Shown piece by piece: positions 13,584-15,680 of a DNA stretch of 15,680 nt. Below the pieces are notes generated by a model. It saw nothing but the letters and a program-made list of their open reading frames with translations. It searched no databases and was not told where the DNA came from. Every line of letters begins with the position of its first letter. Position 1 is the first letter of the stretch. The DNA comes from Rhodocyclales bacterium (GTDB taxonomy: Bacteria; Pseudomonadota; Gammaproteobacteria; Burkholderiales; Rhodocyclaceae): positions 1 through 15,680 of the forward strand of contig JAIOPW010000127.1 of assembly GCA_021413665.1 (NCBI GenBank), in the 5' to 3' direction. Position numbers and translations under genes: made by a program.

Positions 13584-14179
13584 AATCCTCCGCGATCTGG
13601 ATCACAATCTTCGGCATTATTTCGGTTATCTCCGGCTATCTGATACTTAATCAGAGCCAATCTGACGGTAAAGCCAAGAGCATCCCCGTGGACACATCCT
13701 CGGTTGGCGCGCCGGCGTCGCCGATCTTTGGTTTGGTCTTGCCTGACTCGACCGGCCACGCCCAGGCGCTGGAACAATGGCGCGGCAAGATTCTGGTGGT
13801 CAATTACTGGGCGACGTGGTGCCCGCCGTGCCGCGAGGAAATGCCGGGATTTGCTCGCCTGCAAGCAAAGTTCGCAGCTAAAGGCGTTCAATTTGTCGGC
13901 ATCAGTATCGATACTGCCGTCAAGGTCGCCGAATTTCAGAAAGAGACCCCGGTCAACTACCCGCTGCTGATCGGGGATACGGGCGCTATTGATAGCAGCG
14001 TCGCGCTGGGCAACTCGCGACAGGCACTGCCCTTCACGGCTGTGATCGACCGCCAGGGAAGGGTCGCAGCCGTAAAGTTGGGCCGATTCACGGAAGCGGA
14101 TCTGGAGCCGGAACTGGTCGGACTGGTTTCGCACAGCCCGCAATGGATGCCGTCGCCGGATCGAGCGCCGGGGACATAA
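13580..14179 (+). CDS. TlpA/ResA-family membrane-anchored thioredoxin-like protein
   Basis: The 199-residue product has an N-terminal signal anchor (hydrophobic about 5-24) and a periplasmic thioredoxin fold. The redox motif W80-C81-P-P-C84 lies in LVVNYWATWCPPCREEMPGF, followed by GVQFVGISID, and a cis-proline loop ALPFTAVIDRQGRV. Such proteins reduce periplasmic disulfides, often during cytochrome c maturation (ResA, CcmG) or for copper sites of oxidases (TlpA). Which applies here cannot be told from sequence, though the nearby oxidase cluster with a heme-c-bearing CoxB makes either sensible. The ATG at 13580 overlaps the previous stop as ATGA, which fixes the start and suggests coupling. 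Confidence 0.92.
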   Translation: MKSSAIWITIFGIISVISGYLILNQSQSDGKAKSIPVDTSSVGAPASPIFGLVLPDSTGHAQALEQWRGKILVVNYWATWCPPCREEMPGFARLQAKFAAKGVQFVGISIDTAVKVAEFQKETPVNYPLLIGDTGAIDSSVALGNSRQALPFTAVIDRQGRVAAVKLGRFTEADLEPELVGLVSHSPQWMPSPDRAPGT

Positions 14180-14180
14180 C

Positions 14181-14210
14181 TGGACAAAGTGCGGGTATTT
14201 GCGGCAAACT
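14181..14210 (+). promoter_or_regulatory. Possible promoter for aroQ-accB-accC
   Basis: TGGACA (14181-14186, 5/6 to TTGACA) and CAAACT (14205-14210, 3/6 to TATAAT) are separated by 18 bases in the 38-base gap before aroQ. The predicted transcript start would be almost at the ATG. The -10 match is poor, so this is a weak call; read-through from the thioredoxin gene is equally possible. Confidence 0.25.
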
Positions 14211-14217
14211 TGCGGCC

Positions 14218-14706
14218 ATGACGAAGCCAAAGCGCAGCAAAACAAACAGCACACAGGACTCCAACGGCGCCGTTCTGGTCCTTCATGGGCCGAACCTGAA
14301 CCTTCTTGGAACCCGGGAGCCCGAGATTTATGGGCGCACCACGCTGGCCAGCATCCACAAGGCGATGGAAGCGCGTGCCCGCGCGTTCGGTGTCCGCCTC
14401 GAAAGCTTCCAGAGCAACCATGAAGGCGAACTGATCGACCGGGTGCAGTCGGCTCGCGAGCAGGATGTGCGTTTCATCATCATCAACCCGGCCGGCTACA
14501 CGCATACCAGCGTCGCCTTGCGCGATGCCCTGGCGGCTGTGACCATCCCGTTCATCGAGGTCCACCTGTCGAATGTGCACGGGCGGGAGCCCTTCCGCAC
14601 CCACTCGTATTTTTCGGATATCGCCGTCGGCGTTATCTCCGGTCTCGGCGCCCAGGGCTACGAACTGGCGCTGGAAGCCGCGCTGGCCCGCTTGCGCGCC
14701 CTCTGA
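14218..14706 (+). CDS. aroQ: Type II 3-dehydroquinate dehydratase
   Basis: Converts 3-dehydroquinate to 3-dehydroshikimate in the shikimate pathway; dodecameric cytoplasmic enzyme of the AroQ class. The 162-residue product contains LVLHGPNLNLLGTREPEIYG with active-site R33 and catalytic Y38, FQSNHEGELID, INPAGYTHTSVALRDAL, and IEVHLSNVHGREPFR with catalytic H116. The ATG at 14218 is chosen because it follows the thioredoxin gene and leaves a modest, polar 17-residue N-terminal extension. The in-frame ATG at 14143 would overlap the previous gene by 37 bases. There is no good Shine-Dalgarno. It is followed 51 bases later by accB, an arrangement common in proteobacteria. Confidence 0.96.
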   Translation: MTKPKRSKTNSTQDSNGAVLVLHGPNLNLLGTREPEIYGRTTLASIHKAMEARARAFGVRLESFQSNHEGELIDRVQSAREQDVRFIIINPAGYTHTSVALRDALAAVTIPFIEVHLSNVHGREPFRTHSYFSDIAVGVISGLGAQGYELALEAALARLRAL

Positions 14707-14757
14707 CCGATCTGAAAACCGCGGCCGCGGCCGCCAATCCTAGTTTGAGGAGTCCCC

Positions 14758-15213
14758 ATGGACCTGAGAAAGCTCAAGACCCTGATTGATCTCGTGCAGA
14801 ACTCCGGCATTTCGGAGCTTGAGATCAGCGAGGGCGAAGAAAAAATCCGCATCGCCAAGCATTTCACCGTGGCGCCGACCACGACGGTCAACATGCCGGT
14901 GACAGCCACCGCTACCGCACCGGCCGCCGTGGCACCGGCGCCGACTCTTGCCGTCGAGCCCGTTCCCGCACTGGCAGAGGGCCACATCATGAAGGCGCCG
15001 ATGGTGGGCACCTTCTACCGTGCGGGAGCCCCTGATGCGGCTCCCTTCGTCGAGGTCGGCCAGACTGTCAAGGCGGGCGACACGCTGTGCGTCATCGAAG
15101 CGATGAAGCTGATGAACGAGATCGAAGCCGACATTTCCGGCGTGATCAAGGCCATCCAGGTCGAAAACGGCCAGGCAGTGGAATACGGCCAACCGATGTT
15201 CGTGATCGGCTGA
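14758..15213 (+). CDS. accB: Biotin carboxyl carrier protein of acetyl-CoA carboxylase
   Basis: Carries the biotin cofactor of acetyl-CoA carboxylase, the first committed step of fatty acid synthesis. The 151-residue product has the typical N-terminal MDLRKLKTLIDLVQNSGISELEI segment, a flexible Pro/Ala/Thr-rich linker (about 38-73), and a C-terminal biotinyl domain. That domain has MVGTFYRAGAPDAAPFVEVGQ (the thumb-containing region) and the biotinylation motif E114-A-M-K117-L-M, where K117 is the acceptor. The start is supported by a GAGGAG ribosome site a few bases upstream. It is two bases from accC, so both are in one operon. Confidence 0.98.
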   Translation: MDLRKLKTLIDLVQNSGISELEISEGEEKIRIAKHFTVAPTTTVNMPVTATATAPAAVAPAPTLAVEPVPALAEGHIMKAPMVGTFYRAGAPDAAPFVEVGQTVKAGDTLCVIEAMKLMNEIEADISGVIKAIQVENGQAVEYGQPMFVIG

Positions 15214-15215
15214 GC

Positions 15216-15680
15216 ATGTTTGGCAAGGTCCTGATCGCCAACCGCGGGGAGATCGCCCTGCGCATCCTGCGCGCCTGCCGCGAACTCGGCGTACGCACGG
15301 TCGCCGTCCATTCTGAAGCCGACACTGAGGCCAAATACGTCAAGCTCGCCGACGAATCGGTCTGCATCGGCCCGGCCCCGTCCTCGCAAAGCTACCTCAA
15401 CATCCCCGCCATCATTTCCGCCGCCGAAGTGACCGATGCCGAAGCCATCCACCCCGGCTACGGCTTCCTTTCGGAGAACGCCGACTTCGCCGAGCGCGTC
15501 GAGAAATCCGGCTTTGCCTTCATCGGCCCGCGCCCCGAGACCATCCGCCTGATGGGCGACAAGGTCAGCGCCAAGAACGCCATGCGCGAAGCCGGCGTAC
15601 CCTGCGTCCCCGGTTCCGAAGGCGCCCTGCCCGACGACCCGAAGGAAATCGTCAAGATCGGCCGCGCCGTCGGCTATCCG
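15216..15680 (+). CDS. accC: Biotin carboxylase subunit of acetyl-CoA carboxylase (3'-truncated by window edge)
   Basis: ATP-dependent enzyme that carboxylates the biotin on AccB. The first 155 codons are visible and open to the last base. They show the N-terminal biotin carboxylase domain: FGKVLIANRGEIALRILRACRELG, TVAVHSEADTEAKYVKLADE, YLNIPAIISAA, EAIHPGYGFLSENADFAE, and GFAFIGPRPETIRLMGDKVSAK leading into the start of the ATP-grasp region. The ATG at 15216 lies two bases after the accB stop. The remainder (about 300 residues, including the catalytic ATP-grasp core) is beyond the window. Confidence 0.98.
   Translation, partial: MFGKVLIANRGEIALRILRACRELGVRTVAVHSEADTEAKYVKLADESVCIGPAPSSQSYLNIPAIISAAEVTDAEAIHPGYGFLSENADFAERVEKSGFAFIGPRPETIRLMGDKVSAKNAMREAGVPCVPGSEGALPDDPKEIVKIGRAVGYP

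Noticed and set aside
14707..14757. GC-rich self-complementary run (CCGCGGCCGCGGCCGCC) between aroQ and accB as a terminator
   Set aside because: It lacks a T-tract, and the gap is only 51 bases within an expected operon; it may be composition only.
1..15680. tRNA, rRNA, CRISPR array, insertion sequence or phage elements
   Set aside because: No regularly spaced repeats, no transposase or integrase coding, and no tRNA- or rRNA-like sequence was noticed.

Overview
The window is GC-rich and densely coded. It looks like a chromosomal segment of a betaproteobacterium, most probably in or near the Rhodocyclales. The reasons are the ftsY-ftsE-ftsX-rpoH neighbourhood, a CIRCE operator in front of rpoH, a coxBA-ctaG-DUF2970-coxC-SURF1-ctaB cluster with the small membrane proteins typical of betaproteobacteria, and a tlpA-aroQ-accB-accC run. 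This is an inference from gene content and order. No rRNA, tRNA, CRISPR array or insertion sequence was seen.

Region 1 (1-3725, + strand): the 3' part of ftsY, then ftsE and ftsX in overlapping frames (signal-recognition receptor and divisome ABC transporter), a small Pro/Gln/Arg-rich protein of unknown role, and rpoH (heat-shock sigma factor). rpoH has a near-perfect CIRCE/HrcA operator lying on its likely promoter, and a second, unassigned 7-N9-7 inverted repeat lies just upstream. A strong hairpin terminator follows rpoH and faces the end of the oxidase cluster.

Region 2 (3769-11262, - strand, read right to left): an aa3/caa3-type cytochrome c oxidase cluster. It runs coxB (CuA subunit with a fused cytochrome c domain), coxA, a 38-residue assembly peptide, ctaG/Cox11, a DUF2970 protein, coxC, SURF1, an SCO-like CxxxC membrane protein and ctaB (heme O synthase). 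A DUF2909 twin-transmembrane protein is encoded on the opposite strand between coxC and SURF1. Many junctions overlap by 4 bases (ATGA or TTGA), which suggests translational coupling. An exact match to the FNR/Anr-type consensus lies 5' of coxB. Two anomalies stand out. coxA carries a single in-frame TAG in an otherwise intact catalytic frame. No heme A synthase (COX15/ctaA) gene is present, and the place where it might be expected holds a 308-base stretch without a recognisable gene.

Region 3 (11575-15680): mpl (murein tripeptide ligase, - strand), then on the + strand a nucleotidyltransferase-like conserved protein, a TlpA/ResA-type thioredoxin, aroQ (type II 3-dehydroquinase), accB (biotin carboxyl carrier protein) and the 5' end of accC (biotin carboxylase), which runs off the window.

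I did not find a clearly new multi-gene system. The observations most worth a second look are the coxA amber codon, the layered operator region of rpoH, the FNR-type site before the oxidase operon, the missing heme A synthase, and a substituted H-loop histidine in FtsE.
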